Source of the DNA: Bacillota bacterium
Lineage (GTDB): Bacteria; Bacillota; Clostridia; UBA1381
Length of the DNA: 64,000 bases
Direction: 5' to 3'
Assembly (NCBI GenBank): GCA_029007725.1
Contig: JAQXIJ010000061.1
Location: 1-64,000 of the forward strand
The notes beneath the pieces are model-generated. The model worked only from the letters and a program-made list of their open reading frames with translations, was not told the origin of the DNA and made no database searches. Of this stretch, positions 40,784-50,149 are shown one piece after another. Every line of letters begins with the position of its first letter. Position 1 is the stretch's first letter. A program made the position numbers and the translations under genes.

Positions 40784-42592
40784 TTATTCAACCGTAACCG
40801 ATTTTGCAAGGTTTCTCGGCTTATCTACATCAAATCCTTTTGCCGTGCATACATGGTAAGCCAAAAGCTGCAACGGTATGATTGCAGGAAGCGGAGCTAA
40901 AATCGGATTGATTTTCGGCAGCTCAATGATTTCATTATAAGCTGAGGTGTCCGAAAGGCATGATGTAAAGCCGACTGTATGTGCTCCCCTTGCCGTAACC
41001 TCCTTTACGTTGCTGTTTAGCTTGTTGCTTATATCGGGATTGGTGCAGATGGAAATAACAACCGTACCATCCTCGATAAGTGCTATAGGACCGTGCTTAA
41101 GCTCACCGCTTGCATAGGCGTCGGAATGAATATATGATATTTCCTTTAATTTCAGTGATGCCTCCATTGCAACAAAGTAGTCAAGACCTCTGCCAAGGAA
41201 ATATACATCGTGTTCTTTTGCAATTTTTTTCGAAAGAGCTTTAATCTTTTCATCAAGTGCTATTGCTTCGTTTATCGCACCGTCAAGATTCAAAAGCTGA
41301 TTTTTCAACTCGTCAAGCACAGGTGCTACTGTAGTTTTTTTAAGTTCCGCAAGGTGAATTGCAAAAAGGTAAAAAGCAACAAGCTGTGTTGTGTAGGCTT
41401 TTGTTGAGGCAACTGCGATTTCAGGACCGGCATAAGTGTAGAACACATAGTCCGCCTCGCGTGCGATGGAAGAACCAACCACATTTGTTATTGCATATAC
41501 CTTGTTGCACTCTTTTTTTGCCATTCTCAAAACGGCGAGGGTGTCGGCTGTTTCGCCGGATTGGCTTACGACAAGAACTGCCGTGTGCTCGTTTATGAGC
41601 GGTTCGCCGTAGCGGAATTCAGAAGCAAGGCAAACTTCACACGGAATTTTTGCAAGGGTTTCGATAGCTTTTTTGCCGACAAGACCGGCATGGTATGCTG
41701 TACCGCAGGCAACTATATACAGTTTTTCAATTTTGTCGCTGAATTCTATATTATCCAAATTAAGGTTAAGATTCTTGTCGAGTCTGCCTCTTAAAGTATT
41801 CCTAATTGCCTGTGGCTGTTCATGAATTTCTTTAAGCATAAAGTGTTCATAACCTTCTTTTTGCGACGCCTGCGCAGAAAACTGCACTTTGTAGACCTCT
41901 TTTTTTATAGGTGCCGAATTTGTGTCACAGATAGAAACGCCGTCCTTCTTCAGCACGACGAATTCGTTATCGTTTAATAAATAAACGTCCTTGGTTTCCG
42001 ATAAAATCGCAGGAATATCCGACGCAATGAAATTACCGTCTTTTCCCAGACCCACGATAAGCGGACTATCCTTTCGTACTGCAATGATTTTGTCGGGCTC
42101 ATACGAGCATACTACACCCAGTGCATAGCTTCCGTCCAATTTTTTTGCTGCTTTTTGTACAGCGGAAAGAAGGTCACCGTCATAGTAATAGTCAATAAGG
42201 TGTGGGATAACTTCGGTATCCGTTTCCGATACGAATACATATCCTTTATCTTTAAGAAAAGCTTTCAGTGCTTCGTGATTTTCGATGATTCCGTTATGAA
42301 CGACAGCGATAGTTCCGCTTTCATTTGTATGCGGATGCGAATTTTTAACAGAAGGTACTCCGTGTGTTGCCCAGCGTGTATGACCAATACCAAGATTACC
42401 TTTGGCCGGTGATTTGGAAAGGACCTCGCGCAGTACAGACAGTCTGCCTTTTTCCTTGGCAACACGCAGCTTTTCTCCGTCAAAAACCGCTATGCCGGCA
42501 GAGTCGTAGCCTCTGTATTCAAGACTTTCAAGTCCGTTTAAAAGTAATTCCGTTGCATTTTTTGCTCCGATATAACCAACTATTCCACACAT
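40784..42592 (-). CDS. glmS: Glucosamine-fructose-6-phosphate aminotransferase
   Basis: GlmS makes glucosamine-6-P from fructose-6-P and glutamine. In the 602-residue protein, the class II glutamine amidotransferase domain begins MCGIVGYIG with nucleophile Cys2. RWATHGVPSVKNSHPH lies near residue 73, and two SIS domains follow, with ACGTAYHAGLVGK near 297 and VVSQSGETADTLAVLR near 345. The C-terminus ends DKPRNLAKSVTVE, as in the family. AAGGAG precedes ATG 42592. Expression is controlled by the upstream glmS ribozyme, closing a feedback loop on its own product. Confidence 0.98.
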   Translation of the reverse strand: MCGIVGYIGAKNATELLLNGLESLEYRGYDSAGIAVFDGEKLRVAKEKGRLSVLREVLSKSPAKGNLGIGHTRWATHGVPSVKNSHPHTNESGTIAVVHNGIIENHEALKAFLKDKGYVFVSETDTEVIPHLIDYYYDGDLLSAVQKAAKKLDGSYALGVVCSYEPDKIIAVRKDSPLIVGLGKDGNFIASDIPAILSETKDVYLLNDNEFVVLKKDGVSICDTNSAPIKKEVYKVQFSAQASQKEGYEHFMLKEIHEQPQAIRNTLRGRLDKNLNLNLDNIEFSDKIEKLYIVACGTAYHAGLVGKKAIETLAKIPCEVCLASEFRYGEPLINEHTAVLVVSQSGETADTLAVLRMAKKECNKVYAITNVVGSSIAREADYVFYTYAGPEIAVASTKAYTTQLVAFYLFAIHLAELKKTTVAPVLDELKNQLLNLDGAINEAIALDEKIKALSKKIAKEHDVYFLGRGLDYFVAMEASLKLKEISYIHSDAYASGELKHGPIALIEDGTVVISICTNPDISNKLNSNVKEVTARGAHTVGFTSCLSDTSAYNEIIELPKINPILAPLPAIIPLQLLAYHVCTAKGFDVDKPRNLAKSVTVE

Positions 42593-42699
42593 GATTATTC
42601 TCCTTATAACAAAAGAACGCAGGAAACTACAATATCATAAATGATACTGCAGCTCGCATACAGTTCATTTGTGACATTTTTAATATTAAATTTATCATT

Positions 42700-42840
42700 G
42701 CATAATTCCTTGTTTACAGATTACTCCATTGCTTTGAGAATTATGCTTTCGACATGACTGCCGTGGGACATCCGCCGATAAATTCGATACTCCCCATCCT
42801 CGTCAACCGGTGTCATCAGCTGGTTCTGGCGCTTCTTTTT
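42700..42840 (-). ncRNA. glmS ribozyme
   Basis: On the minus strand the leader reads AGCGCCAGAACCAGCTGATG, then GGTTGACGAGGATGGGGAGT, ATCGAATTTATCGGCGGATG and TCCCACGG. These are the conserved core blocks of the glmS self-cleaving ribozyme. Cleavage is expected between A (42833) and G (42832). Glucosamine-6-P is the cofactor. The 3' boundary (P4 region) is approximate. Confidence 0.96.
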
Positions 42841-42899
42841 ATCGATAAAACTGCCCAATATCCTTTCATAATATTTTGATGACAAAACAGTTTTATATT

Positions 42900-42928
42900 A
42901 TTATACACACAAATGAAAAAAAAGTCAA
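42900..42928 (-). promoter_or_regulatory. Promoter of the glmS ribozyme-glmS-glmM operon
   Basis: On the minus strand TTGACT (42923-42928) and TATAAT (42900-42905) are separated by 17 bp, about 70 bp before the ribozyme. Confidence 0.8.
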
Positions 42929-42956
42929 TGAATTTATGCAGCTTATTACATAAATA

Positions 42957-42983
42957 CAAAAATCCCGCTTTTATAAGCGGAAT
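42957..42983 (-). terminator. Terminator after the PHP gene
   Basis: On the minus strand TTCCGCTT and AAGCGGGA form a short stem followed by TTTTTG. It separates the PHP gene from the glmS promoter. Confidence 0.75.
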
Positions 42984-43023
42984 TCAGACTGTCAAAAAAG
43001 TAAGTAAACCACAATAAGTGACA

Positions 43024-43701
43024 TTATCTGTAAAAAGAAAAAGTCTTTGCCTGTCTGCTTTTTACGGCAGCAATGAAGTCTTCTTCATTTGAAAATGGTT
43101 CTTCGGCTGACATTCCGGCAAGATGTATCTGATTGCTTCCGATATGGTTGTCGCTGCCAGCTGTTTTTAAAAGTCCGTATTCGTCAGCGAACATAAGCGC
43201 CATTTTGTTTTCGAGTTCTGCTCGATTGGCATTTATAACTTCAACGCCGTCGATACATTCGGGAAAAAGTCGTATGTGGTCAATATAATCCGCTTGACGG
43301 TACGGATGTGCTTGAATTACCAGAGCACCGTTTTCCCTGAAAAAATTCAACTCATCGCTCTTTTTCATCTGCATTATCTGCGGATTTTTCAAAAACCATT
43401 TTTTGTCAAGACCATAGACCAAAAAATCTGTGCCCTTGTATGATGATTCTATTCCGAAAAACACCTTCAAGCCTATTTCATTTCCGATTTTAACACCCTT
43501 TTCGTAGTCGGAAAAATAAAATTCAATCTTCTGTTCATACGGTAGAGAAGAATCCGTATTTATATTTCCATCAAGAAAATGATTAGTTATAAAAACTCCG
43601 TCATAGCCGCAGCTTTTGTAGAAAGCAAGAGTTTCCCCGACAGAAGCCTGAGCACACTTGCTGACCGGCGAGGTATGGAGATGAGTTTCATATTTGTACA
43701 T
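43024..43701 (-). CDS. PHP-domain metal-dependent phosphoesterase
   Basis: The 225-residue protein has the PHP fold: YETHLHTSPVSKCA (HxH) near residues 4-17, FITNHFLDGN near 38, KVFFGIESSY near 80, LVIQAHPYRQAD near 125 and TAGSDNHIG near 187. It is probably a phosphoesterase of the TrpH/histidinol-phosphatase type, but the substrate is unknown. ATG 43701 follows AAGGTG; the 18-codon in-frame extension upstream is Ile/Thr-rich and unlike PHP proteins. Confidence 0.88.
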   Translation of the reverse strand: MYKYETHLHTSPVSKCAQASVGETLAFYKSCGYDGVFITNHFLDGNINTDSSLPYEQKIEFYFSDYEKGVKIGNEIGLKVFFGIESSYKGTDFLVYGLDKKWFLKNPQIMQMKKSDELNFFRENGALVIQAHPYRQADYIDHIRLFPECIDGVEVINANRAELENKMALMFADEYGLLKTAGSDNHIGSNQIHLAGMSAEEPFSNEEDFIAAVKSRQAKTFSFYR

Positions 43702-43779
43702 TATAATCACACCTTTCACTTTTATTATTATAGTATTGGTATGTAGTGTTGTCAATATAAATTTGATTCAAAATTTTCC

Positions 43780-43829
43780 TTGACAAATACCCCATATGGA
43801 TATATATTTAAAATACCTATATGGGGTAT
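43780..43829 (+). promoter_or_regulatory. csoR-copA promoter with CsoR-type operator
   Basis: TTGACA (43780-43785) and TATATT (43803-43808) are 17 bp apart. They are overlapped by a perfect 11-bp inverted repeat ATACCCCATAT (43787-43797) / ATATGGGGTAT (43819-43829). The TACCCC/GGGGTA halves match copper-responsive CsoR operators. CsoR bound here should block RNA polymerase until Cu(I) releases it. Confidence 0.82.
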
Positions 43830-43844
43830 ATTGGAGGTGTAAGA

Positions 43845-44153
43845 TTGGAAGAAAATAAGTTCTGCTGCCCGTGCGAAAAGCGCACAATGCGTTCGGATGA
43901 ACAAAAAAAACTGCTATTGAATCGACTTAAGCGCATTGAAGGACAGGTGCGCGGCATACAAGCTATGATTGAACGCGATGCATACTGTAACGATGTTTTG
44001 ATACAGTCGGCGGCGGTTAGTGCAGCGATTAATGCGTTTAATAAAGAAATTTTGGCAAGTCATATACACGGCTGTGTTGTTCGTGATATACGTGCTGGAA
44101 AAGACGAGGTTGTGGACGAGCTTGTTGCAACCATTCAAAAGCTTATGAAGTGA
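43845..44153 (+). CDS. csoR: CsoR/FrmR-family copper-sensing repressor
   Basis: The 102-residue all-helical repressor (DUF156) has [20 protein letters not shown] near residues 22-41. The metal site is Cys in DAYCNDVL near 47 plus H and C in [11 protein letters not shown] near 72-82. These Cys-His-Cys ligands are those of Cu(I)-binding CsoR. The N-terminus has extra Cys (FCCPCEKR). The start is TTG 43845, with GGAGG 8 nt upstream. It overlaps the ATPase upstream region and shares its operon with copA. Confidence 0.92.
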   Translation: MEENKFCCPCEKRTMRSDEQKKLLLNRLKRIEGQVRGIQAMIERDAYCNDVLIQSAAVSAAINAFNKEILASHIHGCVVRDIRAGKDEVVDELVATIQKLMK

Positions 44154-44167
44154 CGGAGGAGACGAAT

Positions 44168-46672
44168 ATGGAACAGTATACTGTTTCGGGAATGAGCTGT
44201 GCAGCATGCTCTGCGCGAGTGGAAAATGAGGTCAAAAAGGTTGATGGTGTTACCTCATGCTCAGTAAATTTTTTGACAAATTCCATGGCAGTAGAGGGCA
44301 ATGCTGACAGCAAAAGCATAATAAATGCGGTTAAAAAAGCAGGCTATACGGCGTCGCTAAAAGGCGCGCATAGCAGTACGGAAAATTCCGTGCAAGCAGC
44401 ATTTGAGGACCAAGAAACGCCAAGATTAAAGAAACGCCTTCTTGCATCATGCGTATTCTTAGTAATACTTATGTATTTTTCTATGGGACATATGATGTTT
44501 AGTCTGCCGCTGCCGCCGTGGTTTAACGGTAATCATGTGGCGGTGGGGATTGTACAGCTTTTGCTAACAGTAATTATTATGGTAATCAATCAGAAATTTT
44601 TCATAAATGGATTTGTGAGTCTGTGGCACAGATCACCAAACATGGATACGTTGGTCGCGCTTGGCTCATCTGCTTCCTTTGTATGGAGCGTATATGCACT
44701 GTTATCAATGACAGAAGCACAGATGGCAGGGGACAGTAGTGCAGTTATGCAGTATATGGACGAATTTTATTTTGAATCGGCAGCAATGATACTGACATTT
44801 GTAACGGTTGGGAAAATGCTTGAGGAAATGTCAAAGGGAAAAACAACCGATGCACTGAAAGGCCTGATGAAACTTGCACCGCAGACAGCTGTACTTGTCC
44901 GTGACGGAAAGGAGATAACAGTACCTATTGAACAGGTAAAAAAAGGCGATGTGTTCGTTGTGCGCCCCGGTGAAAATATTCCTGTTGACGGTGTGGTGAT
45001 TTACGGAAGCAGTGCAGTAGACGAGGCGGCGCTTACCGGTGAGAGCATACCGGTTGATAAGGAGCCTGGTGACAGCGTTTCGGCTGCTACCGTAAACCGC
45101 TCGGGATTTATGCGCTGTGAGGCTTCTCGCGTTGGTACGGACACCACTCTGTCGCAGATTATAAAAATTGTGAGCGACGCGTCCGCAACAAAGGCACCGG
45201 CGTCAAAGGTTGCGGATAAGTTTGCCGGATTTTTCGTTCCGGCGGTTATTGCGATTGCTGCGGCAACTCTGATTGTATGGCTGCTGATAGGAAAAGAGAT
45301 AGGATTTGCACTGACACGAAGCATTTCTGTCCTTGTTATAAGCTGTCCGTGCGCTTTGGGACTTGCAACGCCTGTTGCGGTAATGGTAGGCAGCGGAATC
45401 GGTGCTAAAAACGGAATTTTGTTTAAAACCGCAGTGACTCTTGAAAATGCAGGAAAGGTAGAGATTGTTGCCATTGACAAAACGGGAACAATTACCGAGG
45501 GAAAGCCCGAGGTGACTGATATTGTTCCAGCTCGAGGCTTTGACAACGACGGCCTTTTGCAGCTTGCTGTATCACTGGAGGCAAAGAGTGAACATCCGCT
45601 TGCACGGGCTGTTATGAAAAAGGGCGCAGAGCTTGGAATAAGCCCTCAGGATGTTTCGAATTTTTCGGTTATGCCGGGTAACGGTCTTGCGGCAACAGTT
45701 GGCAGAAACAAACTGTTTGGCGGTAGTGTGAAATTTATAGGTGAAAAGGCAAAGATTCCACCCGATATACAAGCTCGTGTCGAAGATCTTTCGCACGAGG
45801 GAAAAACTCCGATGCTGTTTATGCATAACCAAAGCTTTGCCGGAATAATTGCTGTTACTGATACAATAAAGTCAGACAGTCAGCAGGCTATACGGGAACT
45901 GCGAAATATGGGCATAAGAGTAATAATGCTGACCGGTGATAATGAGCAGACGGCAAAAGAGGTAGGAAAGTTTGCCGGTATTGACGAAGTAATCTCAGGC
46001 GTCTTACCTAACGAAAAGGAAAGTGTTATCAGGACGCTTAAAAGTCAAGGCAAAATCGCAATGGTGGGCGACGGCATCAACGATGCCCCATCGCTCGCTC
46101 GCGCGGATGTTGGAATAGCAATAGGAGCAGGCTCAGATATAGCGGTCGACACTGCGGATATTGTGCTTATGAAAAGCAGACTTTCGGATGTTCCGGCGGC
46201 AATACGTTTAAGCCGCGCAACGCTTCGGAATATTAATGAAAATCTTTTCTGGGCATTTATATACAACGTTATCGGAATACCGCTTGCGGCAGGATGCTAT
46301 ATGGGAATAGGGCTCACTCTTAATCCGATGTTCGGCGCAGCGGCAATGAGTCTGTCAAGCTTCTGTGTTGTTTCAAACGCACTGCGGCTTAATTTTTTCA
46401 AAATTTATTCGTTGGCACATGACAGAAAAATCAGGCACGGAAAAATCCGAAAGATGCCGGATAAAACAAAGACTATGCGGATAAAAGGCATGATGTGCGG
46501 TCATTGCGAAATGAGAGTAAAAACGGCACTTGAGGCTTTGCCAAATGTGGAGTCAGCGCAGGTAAATCATAAAAACGGAACAGCTGTTGTTTTGCTAAAA
46601 TGTACCGCGGAAAATTCAGTACTGAAGGCCACGGTTGAATCCGAGGGCTATAAAGTTACTAAAATAAAATGA
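44168..46672 (+). CDS. copA: Copper-exporting P1B-type ATPase CopA
   Basis: This Cu(I) export pump has 834 residues. The N-terminal HMA domain has MSCAAC near residues 8-13. TGES is in [12 protein letters not shown], the membrane copper site is CPC at 393-395 in [13 protein letters not shown], and the phosphorylated Asp is D437 in [15 protein letters not shown] and [20 protein letters not shown] follow, then a second HMA domain near 770-834 with MMCGHC. ATG 44168 follows GGAGGAG. Its position behind csoR and the operator makes this the copper-inducible pump. Confidence 0.96.
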   Translation: MEQYTVSGMSCAACSARVENEVKKVDGVTSCSVNFLTNSMAVEGNADSKSIINAVKKAGYTASLKGAHSSTENSVQAAFEDQETPRLKKRLLASCVFLVILMYFSMGHMMFSLPLPPWFNGNHVAVGIVQLLLTVIIMVINQKFFINGFVSLWHRSPNMDTLVALGSSASFVWSVYALLSMTEAQMAGDSSAVMQYMDEFYFESAAMILTFVTVGKMLEEMSKGKTTDALKGLMKLAPQTAVLVRDGKEITVPIEQVKKGDVFVVRPGENIPVDGVVIYGSSAVDEAALTGESIPVDKEPGDSVSAATVNRSGFMRCEASRVGTDTTLSQIIKIVSDASATKAPASKVADKFAGFFVPAVIAIAAATLIVWLLIGKEIGFALTRSISVLVISCPCALGLATPVAVMVGSGIGAKNGILFKTAVTLENAGKVEIVAIDKTGTITEGKPEVTDIVPARGFDNDGLLQLAVSLEAKSEHPLARAVMKKGAELGISPQDVSNFSVMPGNGLAATVGRNKLFGGSVKFIGEKAKIPPDIQARVEDLSHEGKTPMLFMHNQSFAGIIAVTDTIKSDSQQAIRELRNMGIRVIMLTGDNEQTAKEVGKFAGIDEVISGVLPNEKESVIRTLKSQGKIAMVGDGINDAPSLARADVGIAIGAGSDIAVDTADIVLMKSRLSDVPAAIRLSRATLRNINENLFWAFIYNVIGIPLAAGCYMGIGLTLNPMFGAAAMSLSSFCVVSNALRLNFFKIYSLAHDRKIRHGKIRKMPDKTKTMRIKGMMCGHCEMRVKTALEALPNVESAQVNHKNGTAVVLLKCTAENSVLKATVESEGYKVTKIK

Positions 46673-46688
46673 AAAGGAGATATAAAAA

Positions 46689-47066
46689 ATGACAAAAACA
46701 ACATTAAAAATTGATGGAATGATGTGTGGAATGTGCGAGGAACATGTTAATGACGCAATATGCGGAGCATTTGAGGTAGATAAGGTTACATCTTCACATT
46801 TAAGCGGAGAAACGGTTATTATAAGCAAAAGACCACTAGACAAGGCAAAGCTTGATAAAACCGTAAAGGAAGCTGGTTATACTTTGGTGGGCATAACCGG
46901 TGAACCATATACAAAAGGAGGACGTTTTTCCTTCTTAAAAAAAATAAGCGACAGCAGCCTGCATGGTACTGCAGGCATTATAAAAACTTGTTGGAATTTC
47001 ATACAACACCGTTTCTTCTTTTTCAGCGTAGCGAACTATTTTAATAAAATAAAACAGACAAACTAA
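46689..47066 (+). CDS. HMA-domain copper chaperone-like protein
   Basis: Residues 1-72 of 125 form an HMA domain with DGMMCGMCEEHVNDAI, a CxxC copper site of CopZ type. The C-terminal 50 residues (RFSFLKKISDSSLHGTAGII, then a Phe-rich FFFFSVANYFNKIKQ) are not part of the fold and may bind membrane or be degenerate. It follows copA by 16 nt with AAGGAG and is the third gene of the copper operon. Confidence 0.82.
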   Translation: MTKTTLKIDGMMCGMCEEHVNDAICGAFEVDKVTSSHLSGETVIISKRPLDKAKLDKTVKEAGYTLVGITGEPYTKGGRFSFLKKISDSSLHGTAGIIKTCWNFIQHRFFFFSVANYFNKIKQTN

Positions 47067-47202
47067 GAACAAAGCTTGCCTGTTATGAAAAATCTAAATA
47101 AAACTCCGATGCGGAAAACAAACCATCGAAAAATATCCATGTCGCAAGGCACATAACCGTGAAAAGTTGGAACAGTATAGCGGGTGACCGATTTTTCTAT
47201 TT

Positions 47203-47236
47203 CAATAAAAAATCGGAACAAGCAAAACTTGTCCCG
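47203..47236 (-). terminator. Terminator of the tRNA-Arg gene
   Basis: On the minus strand GGGACAAG and CTTGTTCC pair around a 5-nt loop and are followed by GATTTTTTATT. Confidence 0.8.
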
Positions 47237-47239
47237 ATG

Positions 47240-47316
47240 TGGCGCGCCTGACTGGATTCGAACCAGCGACACATAGCGTCGGAGGCTATTGCTCTATCCA
47301 ACTGAGCTACAAGCGC
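47240..47316 (-). tRNA. tRNA-Arg(CCG)
   Basis: The minus strand folds into a full cloverleaf. The acceptor is GCGCTTG/CAGGCGC, the D-arm has AGCTCAGTTGGATAGAGC, and the anticodon stem is ATAGC/GCTAT with loop CTCCGAC, giving anticodon CCG for codon CGG. The T-arm is CTGGTTCGAATCCAG. The 3' CCA is encoded. Confidence 0.97.
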
Positions 47317-47399
47317 ATAAATATATTATATCAAAAAAAAATGAATATGTCAATTTGATTATGTAAAAAAACTGTATTAAAAATGAAATAATTTCTTTG

Positions 47400-47427
47400 T
47401 TGATTTTTTTGAAATAGGATATATAAT
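47400..47427 (+). promoter_or_regulatory. Candidate promoter before the U32 peptidase
   Basis: TTGATT (47400-47405) and TATAAT (47422-47427) are 16 bp apart, 45 bp before the start codon. Confidence 0.6.
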
Positions 47428-47471
47428 AAGAATATAATAGGGATATTTTACACGAAATTAGAGGTGTTTTG

Positions 47472-49508
47472 ATGGAATTGCTTGCACCGGCAGGCAGCTT
47501 TGACGCGCTTAGAGCGGCCGTACAAAGCGGAGCTGACGCTGTATACATAGGAGGAAGTGAATTTTCGGCACGCCGAAGCGCAGATAATTTTACGACTGAC
47601 GAAATTAAAGAAGCGGCTGATTATTGCCATATACGCGGTGTAAAGCTCCATGTTGCTGCGAATATTTTAATAAAAGAAAAGGAAACGGGCGCTTTTTTAA
47701 GATATGTTGAAAAGCTGAATGATGCTGGTGTTGACGCTGTGATTATACAGGACATTGGCATGGCATCGGTAATACGACAGGCTTTTCCAGATCTTCCGCT
47801 TCATGCAAGTACGCAGATGACGGTAACTAGCCTCGATGCGGCCAAACGTCTTGAAGAAATGGGATTTTCGCGGATAGTCCTTGCACGCGAGCTCTCACGC
47901 GAAGCCATTGAAAAAATAGCTGCCGGAACAGGCACCGAAATTGAAGTTTTTGCACACGGTGCAATATGCATGTGCTATTCTGGGCAGTGTCTTATGAGCA
48001 GTATGATAGGTGGCAGAAGCGGAAACCGCGGAATGTGCGCACAACCATGTCGTCTGCAGTATCAAATCGGCGAAAAAAAAGGATACCTGCTCAGTCCGAA
48101 AGATTTGTCACTCATAGATTATCTGGATGATTTAAAAAAAATCGGCGTGGATTCGCTTAAAATTGAGGGACGCTTAAAGCGCAGCGAATATGTCGCGGCG
48201 GTTACGGGAATATACAGAAAATACATTGACAGCGGAAACAGCGTTACCGCCAGGGACAGAAAAGAACTGACCAATGCGTTTAACCGAAGCGGTCTTACGA
48301 GCGCATATTTCGGAAATTCAACCGGAGCGAAAATGATGAGCTATGAGAATCCCGCAAATGTTTCGAACAACATATTTTCAGATGAAGTAAAAAAACGCTG
48401 TGCAAAAGATGCGAATTTCAGGAAGACCGAAATATTCATGTCGGCGGAGTTGAAGGAAAATGCGCCGCTCGTCCTGCAGGTTTGGGACAGCGATGGACAC
48501 TTTGCGGAAAGTTGTGGCACAAAAAATGCGGAAACAGCAAACTGCAAACCTCTGTCCAAAGAGCGTCTTTGCGATCAGCTTTTAAAGCTTGGTAACACTC
48601 CGTTTTTCTGCAATGATATTGCGGCATATCTTGATGATGGTATAACGGTTCCTGTTTCTGAGATAAACAGTGTGAGAAGAACTGCAATAGAAAAGCTGAA
48701 AAAAGAAAAATGCCGTATCGAAATCCGCAGAAAAAATGAGCCCATGATGCCAAAGTATCGTGTGAGTTATGGAGAAATTATTCTTACTGCGCAGGTGGAA
48801 ACCGAGGAACAGGCAAAAATATGCATAGACGGTGGAATCAGAAGAATATATGCGGATACTCCACTTGCAAATAGGCTGGTGAGAAAATATAAAAATGCCG
48901 AAATTGTTGCCAAACTTTCGCCGATTTTCAGGGATGACAGAAAATATGAAATTCCAAAAACAGATTCCGTGCTTGCTTCAAACATCGGTCAGTTGTCCTG
49001 CGGAAAAAGCAAGCTGTACGGCGATTTTCGCCTTAATATTTTTAACAGCGCAAGCGCGGCATTTTATAACAATATTGAACAGATTACATTTTCGCCCGAG
49101 CTGAACCTTAAAGAGCTTGAAAAAATTGCCCGCGGCTGTGAAGTAATAGGATACGGCAGGATCCCGCTTATGGTTATGGAAAATTGCCCGCTTAAGGCTG
49201 TCGGAAAGTGTCAGAATCACAAACTTATGCACTCGATAACCGATAGGCACAAAGAAAAATTCCTGTTTAAATGCTGCGAAGGGTGCGTGTGCGAGCTACT
49301 CAATTCAAAGCCGATTTTTGTGGCGGACAGGATTGATGAGCTGAAAAAAATTGAAATCGGAGCGCTAAGATTGATATTTACGGTTGAAAATTCTGAAGAA
49401 TGTGGTAAAATAATAAATATATATACATCTGCCCTGTCGGGCAGAACTGTGGGAAAACTGCCGGATAATACTTTCACACGCGGCCATTTTTTTCGCGGAG
49501 CAGAGTAA
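47472..49508 (+). CDS. Peptidase U32 family protein
   Basis: The 678-residue protein begins MELLAPAGSFDALRAAVQSG and contains the U32 signature EVFAHGAICMCYSGQCLMSS followed by GRSGNRGMCAQPCR near residues 160-195. It has the long form with a DUF3656-like middle and a C-terminal part with NCPLKAVGKCQN. U32 proteins include collagenase-like proteases and the tRNA/ubiquinone hydroxylation proteins TrhP and UbiU. The RNA-modifying role (TrhP, 5-hydroxyuridine) is plausible here, and the conserved Cys residues may hold an Fe-S cluster. ATG 47472 follows GAGGTG. Confidence 0.92.
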   Translation: MELLAPAGSFDALRAAVQSGADAVYIGGSEFSARRSADNFTTDEIKEAADYCHIRGVKLHVAANILIKEKETGAFLRYVEKLNDAGVDAVIIQDIGMASVIRQAFPDLPLHASTQMTVTSLDAAKRLEEMGFSRIVLARELSREAIEKIAAGTGTEIEVFAHGAICMCYSGQCLMSSMIGGRSGNRGMCAQPCRLQYQIGEKKGYLLSPKDLSLIDYLDDLKKIGVDSLKIEGRLKRSEYVAAVTGIYRKYIDSGNSVTARDRKELTNAFNRSGLTSAYFGNSTGAKMMSYENPANVSNNIFSDEVKKRCAKDANFRKTEIFMSAELKENAPLVLQVWDSDGHFAESCGTKNAETANCKPLSKERLCDQLLKLGNTPFFCNDIAAYLDDGITVPVSEINSVRRTAIEKLKKEKCRIEIRRKNEPMMPKYRVSYGEIILTAQVETEEQAKICIDGGIRRIYADTPLANRLVRKYKNAEIVAKLSPIFRDDRKYEIPKTDSVLASNIGQLSCGKSKLYGDFRLNIFNSASAAFYNNIEQITFSPELNLKELEKIARGCEVIGYGRIPLMVMENCPLKAVGKCQNHKLMHSITDRHKEKFLFKCCEGCVCELLNSKPIFVADRIDELKKIEIGALRLIFTVENSEECGKIINIYTSALSGRTVGKLPDNTFTRGHFFRGAE

Positions 49509-49544
49509 TTTTTTTACAAATAGAGTATAATAAGGATAAAATGT

Positions 49545-50147
49545 ATGAAAAAGTATATTTTGGCGTCGGCATCTCCGCGCAGAAGAGAGCTTTTGTCAAT
49601 TATGGGGATTGATTTTGATGTTATGCCGTCGGAAGCTGATGAAAGCACTGTGAACCCGAACGGTGTGCCGGTAAATGTTTATGTGCAGGAGCTGGCACTT
49701 TTGAAAGCCGGTGATATTGCAAAGAAAACTGGCAGGGATAAGAGTAAAATTATTATTTCTGCCGATACTGTAGTGTATGCCGGCGGAAAAATATGCGGAA
49801 AACCGAAGGATGAAGAGGATGCAAAGAAAATGCTATGTGACCTTTCGTCAAAGGTACACAGCGTATTTACAGGAGTGTGCGTAATGCGGCCGTTGGACGG
49901 ATTTAGCGTATGCTCCGCCGTTGAAACAAAAGTGTACTTTAAGACGCTTACTAAAGAGCAAATTGAAAGCTATGTAAAAACCGGCGAACCGATGGATAAG
50001 GCGGGCGCATACGGTATTCAGGGCAAGGGCGCTCTGCTGGTGGATAAAATTGACGGTGACTATTTTAATGTTGTCGGACTTCCGATAGCACGTCTGTCAG
50101 AAATTTTACTTAAAGAGTTCGATATTGATGTATTTAAAGGAGAATAG
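49545..50147 (+). CDS. maf: Maf family nucleotide pyrophosphatase
   Basis: The 200-residue Maf/YhdE-type enzyme hydrolyses non-canonical or UTP/dTTP-type nucleotides and often lies beside mreB. YILASASPRRRELLSIMGI at the N-terminus binds nucleotide. ISADTVVYAGGKICGKPKDE near residues 71-90 and VHSVFTGVCVMRP follow, then MDKAGAYGIQGKGALLVDKI near 146-165. It ends 2 nt before the mreB start. Confidence 0.94.
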   Translation: MKKYILASASPRRRELLSIMGIDFDVMPSEADESTVNPNGVPVNVYVQELALLKAGDIAKKTGRDKSKIIISADTVVYAGGKICGKPKDEEDAKKMLCDLSSKVHSVFTGVCVMRPLDGFSVCSAVETKVYFKTLTKEQIESYVKTGEPMDKAGAYGIQGKGALLVDKIDGDYFNVVGLPIARLSEILLKEFDIDVFKGE

Positions 50148-50149
50148 TA

